A DNA stretch of 49,000 nt from Nitrososphaerota archaeon (GCA_027886975.1 JAPCJK010000003.1:1-49000); one strand, 5' to 3'. Positions 16,085 through 25,287 are shown, counted from the first letter of the stretch. Notes: generated by a model from the letters alone, not told the origin. Made by a program: numbers and translations.

Positions 16085-17255
16085 GTGCCGATTCCAGCCA
16101 GTCGTCCACGGGTGATTCTTTCCCTCGATTCTCCCGGCCGTATCTGATCAGAGGCTTGGTCAGATGCCTGTTCGACCGGGGGGACGAAATGTAGGTCCCT
16201 TTGGGGAGAACCCTTCTTCCGCCCCGGGAGATGACCTCGAGCTTCTCTAGATTGAGCGTTTTGGGGTGCAGCGTTGTGGCTCTCCGCACCCCGCCGTAGG
16301 CCCTGACCCTGTCTCCGGGCTGGAGGAGGCGGACAGTCCTCCGCAGGTCCCCGGTCGGTTCGTAGGCTGCCGCGAAGCGCCTCCATCCGTCAGCGTCGAT
16401 GGTAACGTAAACGTGGCCCCCGGCACCCACTTGGACTTCCGTCACAGTGCCTTCGACCCAACCTGACGAGTAGACCTTCCAGTCAAGCTCCCGTTGCAGA
16501 TGAGCGTCTGTGTGCTGGTTGGAGACATAGACCATGTGGCCGTCGATGGTTTCGTCGTACGCGAGCATGTGGAACGCTTCGATGACAGAACGCGGCGAGT
16601 CCCCTCTGACGCCCGCGAAGACCGGGTCTGGGCCGTGTGGGGCGACCAGCACCTTCCTCTTCTGATAGTCGTAGTTGTTGAACGTGTAGGGGAACATCTT
16701 GGAGTCCATGCTCCTGACTGAGGACGAATCGATGGCCCGCCGCGTGCCCCAGTACTCCCTCCGTCTGTAGGCGATCAGCTCGTAGGTGTGGTCGAAACGC
16801 TCGTCGAAGCCGACTGCGCTGGCTGCACCGACCAGCCCCATCCCGTTGCCCAACTCCAGTGTCTTCGTCCCTTGTTCGCGGAGGAACCGTCGAACCCTAT
16901 GGGGGCTCACCACGCCAGTCAAGGCGTCGAGGTATAGCTGCTCGAACTGATCCGCCTTGGAGGAGTCTTCGAGGAACACCATGCCTGAGTTGGCCCCGCC
17001 GCTTACATCGGACAGTTCTGTTACCTTGGCAGAGAGTCTCTCGAAAGCAACCTCGGGGTCGGGGGCTTCGATTTGGAGGCACACTGCTGCGTTGCCTCGG
17101 GTCTTGAACGGGATGTTCGGGTTGAGTCTCACTAACCTGGGGTAAGCAAGCACTCTGATGTCGGGGAGCAGGTCTGTCGCGATGCGATACGCCAGGTAGG
17201 TAGTGCAGTACCCACGAGAGGAATCGGTGTCGTCGATGCCTACGAGATAGCGCAT
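16050..17255 (-). CDS. tiaS: tRNA(Ile2) 2-agmatinylcytidine synthetase
   Basis: Attaches agmatine to C34 of the CAT-anticodon isoleucine tRNA so it reads AUA. 401 residues: the N-terminal kinase-like domain starts MRYLVGIDDTDSSRGYCTTY, with PRLVRLNPNIPFKTRGNAAV near 35 and SGGANSGMVFLED near 100; the C-terminal part holds an OB-fold (WVEGTVTEV, about 275) and a tail. Start set at ATG 17255 because the extra 38 upstream codons are not family-like. Ureohydrolase at 13972 may share agmatine as a metabolite. Confidence 0.95.
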   Translation of the reverse strand: MRYLVGIDDTDSSRGYCTTYLAYRIATDLLPDIRVLAYPRLVRLNPNIPFKTRGNAAVCLQIEAPDPEVAFERLSAKVTELSDVSGGANSGMVFLEDSSKADQFEQLYLDALTGVVSPHRVRRFLREQGTKTLELGNGMGLVGAASAVGFDERFDHTYELIAYRRREYWGTRRAIDSSSVRSMDSKMFPYTFNNYDYQKRKVLVAPHGPDPVFAGVRGDSPRSVIEAFHMLAYDETIDGHMVYVSNQHTDAHLQRELDWKVYSSGWVEGTVTEVQVGAGGHVYVTIDADGWRRFAAAYEPTGDLRRTVRLLQPGDRVRAYGGVRRATTLHPKTLNLEKLEVISRGGRRVLPKGTYISSPRSNRHLTKPLIRYGRENRGKESPVDDWLESALIQPRVRAESR

Positions 17256-17305
17256 GATATCATCTACAGCCAGTGACTTATTTTGAAGTGGGAGGAGACG
17301 CTCGA

Positions 17306-17524
17306 CTACGCTTCGACGACGATCATCGTGAGGGTGCTCCTCACCTTGTCGAGGCGGCGTATGTTCCAAGTGATGGTCTCCTTGACCTTCTCCATCGTGT
17401 CGGCTTCCACCCTGGCGACGATGTCGTACACACCATAGACGACGTAGACATCTTTGACATTTGAAATCTCCCTGAGCTTCTTCAGGAGGTCCTCTTCAGC
17501 GCCTAAATCTGCGTTGACTAACAC
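17306..17524 (-). CDS. Stand-alone Lrp/AsnC effector-binding (RAM) domain protein
   Basis: 72 residues forming only the alpha-beta ligand-binding domain of Lrp/AsnC regulators (LVNADLGAEEDLLKKLREI, NVKDVYVVYGVYDIVARVEA, ITWNIRRLDKVRSTLTMIVV). There is no helix-turn-helix, so it may sense an amino acid and act by pairing with full-length regulators. GTG start. Confidence 0.85.
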   Translation of the reverse strand: MLVNADLGAEEDLLKKLREISNVKDVYVVYGVYDIVARVEADTMEKVKETITWNIRRLDKVRSTLTMIVVEA

Positions 17525-17626
17525 GAAATGCCATCGGCATAGCCGAACTCACCACCTCTCCGCGATGCAGGGGTAGGTTGGAGTAATAACCCTTGCTGGT
17601 TATATTCTCTGAGCAATCATACTTGC

Positions 17627-18316
17627 GTGAATCAGTACACCTCATGGCGCCAGGTTGCCGGCTACTTTGATGGAGACGGCACGATTGCAACTTCCGACAT
17701 TTCTAACCAGCCCTACAAACTCAGTCTGTCGCTCATATTTACTGACCAGTCTCTCGACCAGATTTCCAACATCAGAGACTTCCTCTATAAGAATGGAATC
17801 AGAACTAGCAACATACTGAAGACCTCCAAGGGAACAGCGAACATTGTAGTGGTTAGCGAATTCCATTCTGTGAAAAAGGCGCTTGGACGGATGCTGCCTT
17901 TCCCGTGCAAGAAGGCAAATGAGGCAAGGTCCGCTCTTGCCTATTACGACGGCAAGATTACCGGAAACAGGTTAATTGCGATTTTCCAAGAAGAGGTCGA
18001 AGCAGAACGACGCGAGAGGCGGCCACGTAAGGTTCCGATCAACGTTTCATACACCAGGATTGAGGGCGACAGGATAATGAAGCAGGCGCGAAAAGACAAG
18101 CTACGAGATGCCTTTGGAAGATTCAGAGCCAAGGTGACCCCGGAGGACTACGAGAATATTCGCAGAAAGCATTTCGATCAAGGCAAGCGCTTGCGCGATT
18201 TGGTCAAGGAATATCCCCAATACGCAAGAGAAACCATTCGAAGAGTCCTGGGCGGAGGCCGAGGCTACGTCGGCGTGAAGGGCCTCGGTCGCGTGGAGAC
18301 AACCGACAGTAGATAA
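17627..18316 (+). CDS. Free-standing LAGLIDADG homing-endonuclease-like protein with C-terminal helix-turn-helix
   Basis: 229 residues. The motif VAGYFDGDGTI is near residue 10 and a second, weaker repeat lies near LAYYDGKITGNRL (about 100). The C-terminal third (EGDRIMKQARKDKLRDAFGR onward) is basic and helical, with LRDLVKEYPQYARETIRRVL resembling a DNA-binding helix-turn-helix. GTG start 28 bases after GGTTATATTC. AT-richer than its neighbours, consistent with a mobile gene. It lies between two intact genes, not inside a gene I can see. Confidence 0.75.
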   Translation: MNQYTSWRQVAGYFDGDGTIATSDISNQPYKLSLSLIFTDQSLDQISNIRDFLYKNGIRTSNILKTSKGTANIVVVSEFHSVKKALGRMLPFPCKKANEARSALAYYDGKITGNRLIAIFQEEVEAERRERRPRKVPINVSYTRIEGDRIMKQARKDKLRDAFGRFRAKVTPEDYENIRRKHFDQGKRLRDLVKEYPQYARETIRRVLGGGRGYVGVKGLGRVETTDSR

Positions 18317-18352
18317 GGGAGCCAAATCGGGCTCGGCTCAGAGCTGAATTTC

Positions 18353-18889
18353 GTGATAGGAGTTTTCGCCCTCGAGATGGGCCAGGACGACCCGACCAAA
18401 TGCACGGCCAGGAAGATGATCCACATGGACCTTGCTAGGGGGGTCGGAAGGAAGTTCCACGCGTCAGACAAGATCATCGTTCTGAATCCCTGGGCCCACA
18501 GGGTCCTTTCTCCTCCAGACAAAAGAGTGGCGAAGGCGGTACTTGCCGTTGACTGCTCCTGGAACCAGGCGAAGGAAGTCTTCTTCAGAAAGCTAGGAGG
18601 CAAACATAGGAGGCTCCCGGTCCTGCTCGCGGCTAACCCGACGAACTACTCCCGGGCTGGGATGCTCAGCTCATTGGAGGCAGTGGCTGCGACCATGTAC
18701 ATCCTGGGAGAAGTCGAAGAGGCCGAGCGCTACCTTTCGATATACAAGTGGGGCCCGACCTTCATCACGCTGAACCATGACCCCCTGGAGTCCTATCGCA
18801 GGTCAAGGACCGAAGGGAAGGTGCTCCAGGCCCAGAGGGAGTACTTCCCTCAGCTCTTCGAGGTCGACTCTTTCCAACGGGCTAACTGA
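18353..18889 (+). CDS. tsr3: Tsr3-family rRNA aminocarboxypropyltransferase (DUF367)
   Basis: Transfers the aminocarboxypropyl group of SAM to a modified base in small-subunit rRNA. 178 residues with the family blocks MGQDDPTKCTARKMIHMDLA near 8, LNPWAHRVLSPPD, VDCSWNQAKEVFF near 66, RRLPVLLAANPTNYSRAGML near 85 and the C-terminal LSIYKWGPTFITLN. GTG start. The 3' end overlaps the convergent flavoprotein gene by 40 bases. Confidence 0.93.
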   Translation: MIGVFALEMGQDDPTKCTARKMIHMDLARGVGRKFHASDKIIVLNPWAHRVLSPPDKRVAKAVLAVDCSWNQAKEVFFRKLGGKHRRLPVLLAANPTNYSRAGMLSSLEAVAATMYILGEVEEAERYLSIYKWGPTFITLNHDPLESYRRSRTEGKVLQAQREYFPQLFEVDSFQRAN

Positions 18890-19302
18890 GGCTTCCCGTC
18901 GACGTAGTTGTTAGTCAGGCACTCTTCCACTAGGAACTCGAAGCAAATGTAGTTTCCCGTAGGAGTGTAGGGACATCCTTGAACTGCGATTCCTCGCGTT
19001 ATCTCGTCTTCGATCAGCCGCGCCCTCCCCGTTATCGTGAACTCTCCATCAGCCCCGTTCCAATCCTTCACGAGAGAATGAATGACGTATCGTCCGTCCC
19101 TCTTCAGGTCGTGCCCCTTTGGCGAGGTCGGATACATGAAAGCAAACAGACGTCCCGAGCTAACAAAGGGTGTGAAGGGGTGGACCCTGGGATATCCGTC
19201 CTTGCGGAGGGTGCCGATGTACATCACCTTCTCGGACATGCGTTGAGCTCCGAAGCGGGCCATTTCGGGAGCGGCCTTTTCGAATTGTTCCCAGGTGAGC
19301 AA
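18850..19302 (-). CDS. Pyridoxamine 5'-phosphate oxidase-like split-barrel flavoprotein
   Basis: About 150 residues with the split-barrel pattern MYIGTLRKDGYPRVHPFTPF near 25 and FAFMYPTSPKGHDLKRDGRY near 52, then ITGRARLIEDE. FMN or F420 binding is likely; substrate unknown. I place the start at TTG 19302, about 28 bases after a weak TTTAGC box; upstream codons in frame belong to the region of the RNase P RNA. Confidence 0.8.
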   Translation of the reverse strand: MLTWEQFEKAAPEMARFGAQRMSEKVMYIGTLRKDGYPRVHPFTPFVSSGRLFAFMYPTSPKGHDLKRDGRYVIHSLVKDWNGADGEFTITGRARLIEDEITRGIAVQGCPYTPTGNYICFEFLVEECLTNNYVDGKPQLARWKESTSKS

Positions 19303-19355
19303 AAGACAGCGGACTACAGAGTTTCGTGCTAAACTACCTTTCGGGACCAGGAAAC

Positions 19356-19365
19356 GGTTAATTGG
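19356..19365 (+). promoter_or_regulatory. TATA-like box of the RNase P RNA gene
   Basis: GGTTAATTGG is centred about 26 bases before the first base of the P1 helix. Confidence 0.55.
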
Positions 19366-19385
19366 CCAACGCTGGCAGATAAGTG

Positions 19386-19681
19386 CGACGCGAGCCAGTG
19401 GACGGGCCACGGGGATCTCCTGGGGAAGTTCCTCCCTCGCAGCAGGACGCACGGCGTCAAGAGACGCGGCCCGAGAGGGTCGGCTCCAGAACAGAAACGA
19501 GACCCGGCCCATCAAGGGCGATGATAGGGCGACCTTGAGGTCGGTGGGGACCGGGATGAAACGGCTGACCCGTGCGGAGCAAGGCCAAACGTGGTCGATG
19601 AAACGCCTGCAGGAGACCAGGGTAGGCCGCTGAGCTGAATCCCGTCTAGAACAGAAGGAGGACTACGGCTGGGACGCGTCG
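19386..19681 (+). ncRNA. rnpB: RNase P RNA (archaeal type A-like)
   Basis: Catalytic RNA that trims tRNA 5' ends. Ends are joined by P1: CGACGCG (19386-19392) with CGCGTCG (19675-19681). The P4 core is clear: AGT-T-CCTCC (19427-19435) pairs with GGAGGACT (19657-19664) leaving the universally conserved bulged U at 19430, and ACAGAA precedes the 3' strand. Internal blocks AGAACAGAAACGAG, GGATGAAACGG, GGAGCAAGGCCAAAC and GATGAAACG match archaeal RNase P RNA. A TATA-like box lies 26 bases upstream. No long ORF crosses it convincingly. Confidence 0.92.
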
Positions 19682-19795
19682 GAATCCTCGGTGGAGGGGG
19701 AGACCCCTCCGTCGGGGGCTTGCACAAACCACCCAGTCTTAATTTGCGCAGTACGCCAAGCATGCTTAAACTTACGGCAAATGTGGACGAGGACG

Positions 19796-21052
19796 TTGCA
19801 CAGATTTGCCCACCTGGCTGATGCACACCTTGGGGCGCACCGCGAACCGGCCCTACAGAAGTTGGAGCTGCAGACGTTCGATATGGCTATGCACAAATGC
19901 GTGGAGTTCGGTGTGGACTTCATCCTTGTCTGCGGGGACCTGTTCCACGTCGGCATCCCGGACCTTGGAATTGTCAATTCTGCCCTCAAGAGCATGATGG
20001 AGGTCCAGAAAGCCGGGATACCCATCTATGCCATCTATGGTAGCCACGACTACACGCCGAACGGGACCTCAGTCATAGATATCCTGAACACCGCTGGCGT
20101 GCTCACCAACGTGTTCAAGCCGAGCTTCGAGGGCGAGAATCTCAGGCTCGGAGTGACCATCGATGAGAAGACGGGAGCCAAGATAGCCGGCATATCGGCC
20201 CGGAAGATAGGACTCGAGAGCCACTACTTCGATGCTCTCGACAGGAAGGCCCTCGAGCAAGAGGAGGGGTTCAAGATCTTCGCATTCCATAGCGGGCTCA
20301 CTGAGCTGAGGCCCGCTGACCTCAGCGAAATGGAGACAGTGAGGAGCGAGTTGCTCCCCAAAGGGTTCGACTACTACGCCGGGGGACACATACACGACAG
20401 GGGAGAGTTCAGCCTCCCGGGGCTCGACAACATAGTCTTCCCTGGACCACTCTTCACCGGCCACGGGCGAGACCTTGAGGCCACTGCCAGAGGGGAGCGG
20501 AGGGGGTTCTATGTGGTCGATTTCGACAGGCATGTCGATGCGAAGTACTTCATCTCTTTGAACACGTTCGAAGGCGTCTTCAGAGACTACGACCTGACCG
20601 GACGGAATGCACCAGAGGCGGGCGCGATGATTTCTGAAGACGTCAAAGGGATCGACGTTTCTGGGAAGCTTGTAGTTCTGAAGATCTTTGGAGAGATGGC
20701 AGGGGGCAACGTGTCGGAAGTAGGGCTCGTAGGAATAAGGTCGAGCCTTGCTGAACGCGGGGCGATACACGTCTACCTGAACAGGAATTCCCTGAGAACG
20801 AGGGAGACGGCCGGCCCAATCTTCTCGGGGGAAGAGCCGGCCTTTATCGAAAGAAAGCTCTTCGAGGAAAGGGCGGCCAAGGTCAACATCGGGGACGAAC
20901 ATCTTCGCGGGCAGAAAGGGGCGGAAAGAGGGATGGTGCTCCTCGGACTCTGGCGGCAACCGCAGAAAATCGGTGAGATGAAAAGGGACTACACAGCGAG
21001 AATGGTAAGAGAGGGAACGAAAGCGCTGGAGAAGGAGGAAGGGAAGGGGTGA
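19796..21052 (+). CDS. mre11: DNA double-strand break repair nuclease Mre11
   Basis: Mn-dependent nuclease that processes DNA ends with Rad50. 418 residues carry the phosphoesterase motifs in order: HLADAHLG near 7, CGDLFH near 47, YGSHD near 80 (usually GNHD), AFHSG near 165 and GGHIHD near 200. The C-terminal half holds the capping and Rad50-binding region. TTG 19796 is chosen because it gives the usual HRFAHLADAHLGA start and lies 29 bases after a CTTAAAC box; ATG 19781 is an alternative. Its stop overlaps the Rad50 GTG. Confidence 0.93.
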   Translation: MHRFAHLADAHLGAHREPALQKLELQTFDMAMHKCVEFGVDFILVCGDLFHVGIPDLGIVNSALKSMMEVQKAGIPIYAIYGSHDYTPNGTSVIDILNTAGVLTNVFKPSFEGENLRLGVTIDEKTGAKIAGISARKIGLESHYFDALDRKALEQEEGFKIFAFHSGLTELRPADLSEMETVRSELLPKGFDYYAGGHIHDRGEFSLPGLDNIVFPGPLFTGHGRDLEATARGERRGFYVVDFDRHVDAKYFISLNTFEGVFRDYDLTGRNAPEAGAMISEDVKGIDVSGKLVVLKIFGEMAGGNVSEVGLVGIRSSLAERGAIHVYLNRNSLRTRETAGPIFSGEEPAFIERKLFEERAAKVNIGDEHLRGQKGAERGMVLLGLWRQPQKIGEMKRDYTARMVREGTKALEKEEGKG

Positions 21053-23073
21053 TAATCAAAGAGGTTGAGATGGTGAACGTCAGAAGTCATGGGCACTCGC
21101 TGATCAAGTTCCCCGAAGGCAAGACACTCCTGGAGGGGGACATAGGGTCGGGGAAGTCAAGCATACTCATGGCAATCGAGTTCGCCCTTTTCGGTTTGGG
21201 CGCCGATTCTGGGAACTCGGTGCTGAAGCTCGGTCAGGAAAGCGGCGAAGTGAGGCTGGTGTTCGAAGTCGACGGGTCCGAGTACGAAGTGACCAGAAGG
21301 CTGCAAAGGAAGTCCGGGAGGGTCCAACAAGCCGGTGGCGAACTCAAGATGCCGACGGAGACGTTGGACCTTTCTCCGAGTGAACTGAAAGAGAAAGTGC
21401 TCGAGATCCTTGAGTTCAACGAGGCCCCCGACCCCAAGGCCCAGAGCTGGATCTATCGATACGCAGTATACACGCCCCAGGAGGAGATGAAGTACATACT
21501 CACTCTGGCGCCCGACCAAAGGCTCCAGATTCTCCGAAGGGCGTTCAGAGTGGAGGACTACAAAACGGCTGCGACCAACGCCGAAGAGGCAATCAGGACG
21601 ATCAGAGAGGATGCCAGAGAACTGGATGGGGTTGCTAGGGGGATGGACGAGTTGAAGGGGAAAGCTGACGAGTTGCGACAGGAAGAGGAGAGTCGTGGGG
21701 CCGAGCTGGGTCAGCTCGAGGTCTCCGCTTCGAGCGCAGAGAAACAGGTGAGTCTGCTAAAGATGGAGGGGGAAAAACTTCAGCGAACTGAAATGAGCCT
21801 TCAGAGGGTGAGGGGAGAGAAGGAACACTACGAGCGCCTTAGACTGGATTCTGACAGAGACGCGGCCGATCTAGAGGGAGAGGTCGGCGACTTGAAGGAG
21901 AGGCTTGCGAAAGTCGAAGCTAGCCTTGAAGCCAGAAGTAAGAGGCCTCCAAAATCTAGGCCACTGGCGGAGCTGAAGAGGAAGCAGCGCTCCCTCGAAT
22001 CCAGAGCGAAGAAGCTGACCGGCCTAAAGGGTGCCGTCGAATCCAAGCTCGCTGACTACGAATCGATAATGAGACGTGGGGTGTGTCCAGTATGCGACAG
22101 ACCCGTAAAGGCGCATGATTTCGACGACAGAACGACGAGGAAGGAAGCAGAGAAGGACCACGTGGCTGGGGAACTAAAATTGGTAGAAGCGAATCTCCTG
22201 GCCCTTAGGGAGAAGATAGAGAAGGCTCAGGCCTATCTGGAAGCGGTCAGGCAGGCTGCGCTACTCAGGTCGGAGCTCGCCGGCTTGAGGAGGAATATTG
22301 CGAGCAAGGAGAAGTCCAAGAAGAAATTCGAGAATCGGTCGAGGTTTGCTAGGGACAACCTGCAACAAATTGCGAAGGACCTCGAGGAGTTGGAGGAAGT
22401 GGTCGATATCCGGCAGACGGCGGAAAGGAAACTGTTGCAAGCAGAAGACGCCCTGAGGAAAGCAAGAGAAGACATGGTCAGAGCGAAGGAGAGGCTCGAA
22501 TCCATCCAGAAGGAACAGACGAGAACTGCCAGCGAGATAGTGGCAAAAGAAGAAGCCGCGAACAAGAGCAGGAAGGTAAGGGAAAGAGAGATCTGGTTGA
22601 GAGATTACTTTGTGCCCACGGTCAAGGTTATCGAGACTTCGGTGCTCGCCACCATCAACCAAGATTTCGATTCGCTGTTCAAGAGGTGGTTCGGGATGCT
22701 CGTCAACGACCCGGACAAGGAAGTGAGCGTCGACGGCGATTTCACCCCGGTCGTGACCGAGGGGGGCTACGAGCAGGACGTGAGGTATCTTAGCGGAGGA
22801 GAAAGGACGAGCATGGCGCTGGCATATCGCCTTTCGCTCAATATTCTGGCACAGATGGTTTCCGTCGGTATGAGGTCGAACCTTCTGATCCTGGACGAGC
22901 CTACGGACGGATTCAGCAAGGAGCAGCTGGGGAACGTCAGGGAGGTCCTGGACGAGGTCGGCTCCCCCCAGGTCATCATTGTATCGCACGACAAGGAGCT
23001 GGAGAGCTTTGCGGACCAGATCTTCCGTGTCGAGAAGACGGGGAGCGAGTCTACGGTCAGCATGCCCAAGTGA
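21049..23073 (+). CDS. rad50: DNA double-strand break repair ATPase Rad50
   Basis: SMC-like ATPase partner of Mre11. 674 residues: Walker A GDIGSGKSSIL near 31, Q-loop YTPQEEM near 140, two coiled-coil arms (about 165-340 and 365-520) joined by the zinc hook CPVCDRP near 345, the ABC signature YLSGGERTSMALAYRLSLN near 582 and Walker B LLILDEPTDGFS near 610. It is shorter than most archaeal Rad50 proteins because the arms are short. GTG start overlaps the Mre11 stop. Confidence 0.94.
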   Translation: MIIKEVEMVNVRSHGHSLIKFPEGKTLLEGDIGSGKSSILMAIEFALFGLGADSGNSVLKLGQESGEVRLVFEVDGSEYEVTRRLQRKSGRVQQAGGELKMPTETLDLSPSELKEKVLEILEFNEAPDPKAQSWIYRYAVYTPQEEMKYILTLAPDQRLQILRRAFRVEDYKTAATNAEEAIRTIREDARELDGVARGMDELKGKADELRQEEESRGAELGQLEVSASSAEKQVSLLKMEGEKLQRTEMSLQRVRGEKEHYERLRLDSDRDAADLEGEVGDLKERLAKVEASLEARSKRPPKSRPLAELKRKQRSLESRAKKLTGLKGAVESKLADYESIMRRGVCPVCDRPVKAHDFDDRTTRKEAEKDHVAGELKLVEANLLALREKIEKAQAYLEAVRQAALLRSELAGLRRNIASKEKSKKKFENRSRFARDNLQQIAKDLEELEEVVDIRQTAERKLLQAEDALRKAREDMVRAKERLESIQKEQTRTASEIVAKEEAANKSRKVREREIWLRDYFVPTVKVIETSVLATINQDFDSLFKRWFGMLVNDPDKEVSVDGDFTPVVTEGGYEQDVRYLSGGERTSMALAYRLSLNILAQMVSVGMRSNLLILDEPTDGFSKEQLGNVREVLDEVGSPQVIIVSHDKELESFADQIFRVEKTGSESTVSMPK

Positions 23074-23132
23074 AGGGAGCCATCAGCCAGAAGGCACCGA
23101 GTTTAAGAGCGGAAAACAAATCGAGTTAGGTC

Positions 23133-24449
23133 GTGCCGAGAAGGATTACCTGGCTTTCGAATGTGATGGCCGCCTCGGTCACCGGACTCGAGGAAGACGT
23201 GGCCAGGTCCATCGAGGTGGTCGAGAGCCCGCCTGCATGGATGTGCCTTGCTTGCCGTGGTGCCAAGCTGCTCTGTGGGAAGCCGAGATGCCCGATCATA
23301 GTGAAGGCCCAGGCGATGGCGAAGCAGGGACCTGCCATGGCGACGAATGAGATACTCGGCTCTTCTCCACCGGGGGTGTTTGTCGGGAGGCTGGGTTATC
23401 CTAAGGTGTCCATAGGCCCGATGGTCCCGCCGCAGTTCGGGGACACTTCGATACTCGACACACCTGAGGAGTGGCTGGGGAGGCCCATAGACCAGATAGT
23501 CGACTACAGATATTCGCTCGTCAGGGGGAACTCGAGGGCGAGCGTCGAAGATGCTCGCGAGCCGGGGAGGTTCCTTTCCTCGCTCCAGGAGCTCGCGATG
23601 GCTGCAAGGCCCGTCGACACCGAGATGAAGCTGACGAAGGCCCCAAGGAGGATATTGACGCTCAGCGAGGACACCCAGCCATATGGCCCGTCGGGGCCGC
23701 TTGACAAGTTCAAGATCGACAATCCATCGGTGGACCGGAGGGTGCAGACCGCCTACTACGACCGAGACCTGGGCGCCGCGGGGGCGGTGGGCGAGCTCTA
23801 TCGGAAGGGGGTGCTGGTCACGAGGATCCAGAAGGCATTCTCTCTTGGGATGTTCGGGGTGGGTTCGAGGAGGAGGATCGTCCCCACACGATGGAGCATC
23901 ACCGCCGTCGACAGCTCGATAAGCTTGGAGCTCATCGAGAAGGTCAAGCGCCTGCCGACAATCGACGAGTACAGGGTGTATGGCTTCAGGGTATACGACA
24001 ATCAGTACGTCGCGATTCTTCTCCCGGAGCCTTGGAGGTTTGAGTGGATGGAGGCGTGGTTCCCCAACACGACGTGGAACCAGTTCACAACCGCTCCTTA
24101 CCTAATCGGGGACTACGAGGAGTACTTCGGGAGGACGAAGTACGCCAGGGTGGGGGGTTGCTACTACTCGACGAGGCTGGCGGTCGCCGAAGGACTGGAG
24201 AGGGAGCGGAAGCAAGCCGCGGCCATTGTACTTCGCGAGACATATCCAGGGTTCATCATGCCTCTGGGTGTCTGGAACGTCCGGGAAAGCATTAGGGAGC
24301 TGATGAGGCAGCCCTTCGAAAGGCACGATACCTTCCGCGGCGCCATGGATTCTGCGCTATCCAAGCTCGTTATCTCGAAGTCCAAGTGGATGAGGGAGAG
24401 CGTCTTGATATCTCGCGAGCTCACGCAGACGAAGATCAGCGCGTACTGA
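23133..24449 (+). CDS. nre: Archaeal DNA repair protein Nre
   Basis: Archaea-specific repair factor. 438 residues with a Cys cluster (CLACRGAKLLCGKPRCPI, about 38-55), the conserved SSPPGVFVGRLGYPKVSIGP near 76 and long conserved C-terminal blocks (WNQFTTAPYLIGDYEEYFGR, about 310). A C-terminal PCNA-binding motif of the type reported in some Nre proteins is not obvious. GTG start 29 bases after GAGTTTAAGAGC. Following Mre11-Rad50, it forms a repair island. Confidence 0.9.
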   Translation: MPRRITWLSNVMAASVTGLEEDVARSIEVVESPPAWMCLACRGAKLLCGKPRCPIIVKAQAMAKQGPAMATNEILGSSPPGVFVGRLGYPKVSIGPMVPPQFGDTSILDTPEEWLGRPIDQIVDYRYSLVRGNSRASVEDAREPGRFLSSLQELAMAARPVDTEMKLTKAPRRILTLSEDTQPYGPSGPLDKFKIDNPSVDRRVQTAYYDRDLGAAGAVGELYRKGVLVTRIQKAFSLGMFGVGSRRRIVPTRWSITAVDSSISLELIEKVKRLPTIDEYRVYGFRVYDNQYVAILLPEPWRFEWMEAWFPNTTWNQFTTAPYLIGDYEEYFGRTKYARVGGCYYSTRLAVAEGLERERKQAAAIVLRETYPGFIMPLGVWNVRESIRELMRQPFERHDTFRGAMDSALSKLVISKSKWMRESVLISRELTQTKISAY

Positions 24450-24491
24450 CGGGCTTCAACGTTATAGCAGGCTGGGTCGTGGAGGGGAGGA

Positions 24492-25199
24492 ATGACGAAG
24501 CGCCTGTTCTGGGACGATATGTACATGCGCGAATTCGACGCGGAAGTGACATCAGCGGACGGGAACAGGCTAGTGCTCGACCAAACTGCGTTCAATCCGC
24601 GAGGGGGTGGGCTCGTCTCGGACACGGGGACACTTGGAAGCTTGAGGGTCTCTGAAGTCGTGAAGGAATCAGAGGAGATCTTCCACCTACTGGAGACTCC
24701 CGGCGGGATGAAGCCGGGGGACAAGGTTCACGGGGTTCTGGACTGGGACAGGAGGTTCAGGATCATGAGGATGCACACCTCGGCCCACATACTGAGCTCA
24801 GTGGTCAATGGGGAGACCGGTGCCCTGATTACTGGCAACCAGATTAGTCCCGATGAATCCCGCGTCGACTTCAACCTTGACGATTTTGACAGAGGCAAGA
24901 TGTCATACTATATCGACAAAGTGAACGAAGCTGTGCGTAGAGAGCTCGACGTGAAGACCTCCTTTATGAAGAGGGAAGAGGCCCTGGCCAAGCCGGGGTT
25001 TGTCAAACTCGCCGGCGCGATGCCTCCGTCGGTCGATGTCCTTCGAATCGTGCAGATAGGGGACGTCGACACTCAAGCTGACGGCGGGGTCCATGTGGGG
25101 AATACCAGAGAGATTGGTAAAGTGGTTGGACTGAGGGCTGAGAACAAAGGGAAGAGCAACAGACGTTTGTACTTCACAGTCTCAGACAAAGTCACCTAA
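24492..25199 (+). CDS. alaX: Alanyl-tRNA editing protein AlaX
   Basis: Hydrolyses mischarged Ser- or Gly-tRNA(Ala). 235 residues: N-terminal beta-barrel with FNPRGGGLVSDTG near 36, then the editing domain with HTSAH near 95 (zinc ligands) and VDTQADGGVHVGNTREIG near 198. In the last motif the Cys found in alanyl-tRNA synthetase editing domains is replaced by Asp; His is kept. Size fits the medium AlaX class. ATG start. Confidence 0.92.
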   Translation: MTKRLFWDDMYMREFDAEVTSADGNRLVLDQTAFNPRGGGLVSDTGTLGSLRVSEVVKESEEIFHLLETPGGMKPGDKVHGVLDWDRRFRIMRMHTSAHILSSVVNGETGALITGNQISPDESRVDFNLDDFDRGKMSYYIDKVNEAVRRELDVKTSFMKREEALAKPGFVKLAGAMPPSVDVLRIVQIGDVDTQADGGVHVGNTREIGKVVGLRAENKGKSNRRLYFTVSDKVT

Positions 25200-25287
25200 G
25201 TGGATTTTGCGGTCGCCTGAACTATCCCTCTATGGTTGGGGCGCCTACCAAGAGTGCCACTGTCAGTATGAAGTCGATCGCGGTGTT

